12,670 nt of DNA from Ilumatobacteraceae bacterium (GTDB taxonomy: Bacteria; Actinomycetota; Acidimicrobiia; Acidimicrobiales; Ilumatobacteraceae). The notes below the pieces were generated by a model. That model was not told where the DNA came from and made no database searches. It saw only the letters and a list, made by a program, of their open reading frames with translations. The stretch's first letter is position 1. Each line of letters begins with the position of its first letter. Of this stretch, positions 10,910-12,670 are shown piece after piece. The translations under genes were made by a program, and so were the position numbers. The stretch is taken from NCBI GenBank assembly GCA_023257035.1, contig JALRDI010000091.1:1-12670 (forward strand). The letters run 5' to 3'.

Positions 10910-12670
10910 ATGAGCGGACAGAGCACCAACGAACGCCTCCAGCAGTGGGTAGCCGAATGGGCAGCGATCATGCAACCAGACAACATCTACTGGTGCGACG
11001 GCACTGCCGAGGAATATGACCAGCTCTGCAACGAACTCGTTGCAGCAGGAACCTTCACCAAGCTCGACGAAGCGAAGCGACCAAACTCATACTGGGCCCA
11101 TTCTGATCCGGGTGACGTCGCCCGTGTCGAAGACCGCACATACATCTGCTCCCCCACAGCCGAGGAGGCAGGCCCCAACAACAACTGGCGCGACCCCGCC
11201 GAGATGCGCACCGAGCTCACCAATCTCTACACCGGCTGCATGAAAGGCCGCACGATGTACGTGGTGCCATTCTCAATGGGACCACTCGGCTCACCAATTG
11301 CTCACATCGGAGTTCAGCTCACCGACTCGGCGTATGTGGCCGTTTCGATGCGCATCATGACTCGCATGGGTCAAGCAGCACTTGACGTGCTTGGCAATAA
11401 CGATTGGGTTCCATGTCTGCACTCAGTTGGTGCTCCACTCGCCGATGGCGAGGCCGATGTTGCCTGGCCATGCGACGCTGACAACAAGTACATCGTCCAC
11501 TTCCCCGAGACCCGCGAAATTTGGTCTTACGGTTCGGGTTATGGCGGGAACGCCCTGCTCGGCAAAAAGTGCTTCGCCCTCCGCATTGCTTCAGTTATGG
11601 CTCGCGACGCTGGATGGCTCGCCGAGCACATGCTCATTTTGAAACTCACCAACCCAGAAGGTGACTCGAAGTACATCGCAGCTGCGTTCCCTTCAGCCTG
11701 CGGCAAAACAAACCTCGCAATGCTCGTTCCCACCATTCCGGGTTGGACCGCAGAAACCATTGGCGACGACATCTGCTGGATGAAGTTTGGAGATGATGGC
11801 CGCCTCTATGCCATCAACCCTGAAGCCGGATTCTTCGGCGTTGCTCCTGGAACAGGCTTCGATACCAACGCAAATGCGATGGAAACACTTTGGGGCAACT
11901 GCATCTACACCAACACTGCGCTCACCGCAGACGGCGACGTGTGGTGGGAAGGCATGAGCGATGATCAGCCCGCACGCGCAACCGATTGGCGCGGCGACAC
12001 ATGGACGCCTGAGTCAGATGGTCCAGCAGCCCATCCGAACGCTCGCTTCACCGCCCCAGCATCACAGTGCCCATCGATCGCTCCAGAGTGGGAAGACCCT
12101 GCAGGCGTTCCGATCTCGGCAATTCTCTTCGGCGGTCGCCGTCGTTCGACCGTCCCATTGGTGACTGAAGCGTTCGACTGGGAGCACGGTGTGTTCCTCG
12201 GCGCGATCATGGCGTCAGAAACCACTGCTGCACAGCAGGGGGCCGTCGGCAAGCTGCGCTTCGACCCAATGGCGATGCTGCCGTTCTGTGACTACAACTA
12301 CGGCGATTACTTCGCTCACTGGCTCAGCATCGGCTCAAAGGGCGACCCGGCTAACTTGCCAAAGATCTTCTTCGTGAACTGGTTCCGACGTGACGAAGAT
12401 GGTCGTTTCTTGTGGCCTGGTTTTGGCGAGAACTCTCGTGTACTCAAGTGGGTATTTGACCGTGTTGATGGCAAGAGTGAAGTTGTCGAGACTCCAATCG
12501 GGTTGCTTCCTGCTGAAGGTGCGCTCGACACATCCGGTCTCGATATTGATGACGCCGACCTCCAGGCAATCCTCAGCGTCGACGTTGATGGATGGAAGAG
12601 CGCAATCCCTGAGATTCGTGAACACCTCAGTCGTTTCGAGCCACAGATCCCAGCCGCCCTGCCAGCTGCG
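10910..12670 (+). CDS. pckG: Phosphoenolpyruvate carboxykinase (GTP), first 587 residues (runs off right edge)
   Basis: PckG catalyses GTP-dependent decarboxylation and phosphorylation of oxaloacetate to PEP, the entry to gluconeogenesis; it can also run in reverse for anaplerosis. The frame is open from ATG 10910 to the window end. The P-loop FPSACGKT is at 260-267, including the hyper-reactive Cys264 characteristic of the GTP class. GGNALLGKKC (212-221) and EH (239-240) supply the metal ligands Lys and His. GDD (285-287) is the kinase-2 Asp motif, and FGGRRRSTVPLV and FFVNWFRRDEDG are later conserved blocks. Family members are about 600-620 residues, so perhaps 15-30 residues are missing, and the Ala/Pro-rich end looks near the terminus. 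A strong Shine-Dalgarno sequence and promoter precede it, setting it apart from the leaderless-looking genes nearby. No frameshift is seen. Confidence 0.98.
   Translation, partial: MSGQSTNERLQQWVAEWAAIMQPDNIYWCDGTAEEYDQLCNELVAAGTFTKLDEAKRPNSYWAHSDPGDVARVEDRTYICSPTAEEAGPNNNWRDPAEMRTELTNLYTGCMKGRTMYVVPFSMGPLGSPIAHIGVQLTDSAYVAVSMRIMTRMGQAALDVLGNNDWVPCLHSVGAPLADGEADVAWPCDADNKYIVHFPETREIWSYGSGYGGNALLGKKCFALRIASVMARDAGWLAEHMLILKLTNPEGDSKYIAAAFPSACGKTNLAMLVPTIPGWTAETIGDDICWMKFGDDGRLYAINPEAGFFGVAPGTGFDTNANAMETLWGNCIYTNTALTADGDVWWEGMSDDQPARATDWRGDTWTPESDGPAAHPNARFTAPASQCPSIAPEWEDPAGVPISAILFGGRRRSTVPLVTEAFDWEHGVFLGAIMASETTAAQQGAVGKLRFDPMAMLPFCDYNYGDYFAHWLSIGSKGDPANLPKIFFVNWFRRDEDGRFLWPGFGENSRVLKWVFDRVDGKSEVVETPIGLLPAEGALDTSGLDIDDADLQAILSVDVDGWKSAIPEIREHLSRFEPQIPAALPAA

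Noticed and set aside
11965..12252. Minus-strand open frames antisense to pckG (also 10987-11223, 11539-11772, 12335-12625)
   Set aside because: They are antisense shadows of a strongly conserved enzyme gene; no start signals or motifs.
1..12670. Mobile element, prophage, defence island, CRISPR array, tRNA or rRNA
   Set aside because: Looked for transposase- or integrase-like products, terminal repeats, spaced direct repeats and cloverleaf-like sequences. None seen; all long coding frames are housekeeping genes with consistent base use.

Overview
The window is a stretch of core bacterial chromosome, most likely from an actinobacterium. An Acidimicrobiia-like marine or freshwater lineage is my best guess, but this rests on inference. 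The base composition looks moderately GC-rich by eye. GTG starts are common (smc, acpP, rpmF, rsmD). Several genes lack a Shine-Dalgarno sequence and instead have a TANNNT -10-like hexamer 6-10 nt before the start codon, which is the pattern of leaderless transcripts. One gene encodes a SepIVA/DivIVA-like coiled-coil protein beside coaD, a recognisably actinobacterial neighbourhood.

Positions 1-7651 hold a dense minus-strand cluster. In transcription order it is rsmD (16S rRNA methylation), coaD (CoA synthesis), a sepIVA-like gene (septum or cell envelope), yceD/DUF177 (23S rRNA accumulation), rpmF (L32), plsX (acyl-phosphate synthesis), acpP (acyl carrier protein), rnc (RNase III), mutM (8-oxoguanine glycosylase) and smc (chromosome condensation). 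smc is cut by the left edge after 743 codons. Two genes in the cluster are easily missed: smc, because it runs off the edge, and rpmF, because it is only 59 residues. The cluster joins the widespread yceD-rpmF-plsX-acpP-rnc order to the actinobacterial rsmD-coaD-sepIVA and rnc-mutM-smc blocks. It links ribosome assembly, phospholipid precursor supply (CoA, ACP, PlsX) and chromosome maintenance.

At 7691-7891 a single plus-strand gene for an unrecognised 66-residue four-cysteine protein interrupts this strand. It sits between rsmD and recG, diverging from rsmD across only 39 bp and converging on recG with 3 nt between stop codons. recG (7895-10036, minus) follows.

From 10037 onward everything is on the plus strand. 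rpmB (L28) diverges from recG, followed by a small degenerate cold-shock-domain protein, then pckG (GTP-dependent PEP carboxykinase). pckG has its own promoter and ribosome binding site and is cut by the right edge after 587 codons, probably close to its true end.

I found no mobile element, CRISPR array, tRNA, rRNA, prophage or defence system. The points most worth a second look are the repeated leaderless-promoter arrangement, the nested divergent promoters at 7652-7690, the small four-Cys protein, the cold-shock protein lacking its nucleic-acid-binding aromatics, the shortened SepIVA-like protein, and a near-identical ACTAGT-containing motif upstream of recG and coaD. No non-coding stretch exceeds 300 bases; the largest are 10037-10226 and 10690-10909.
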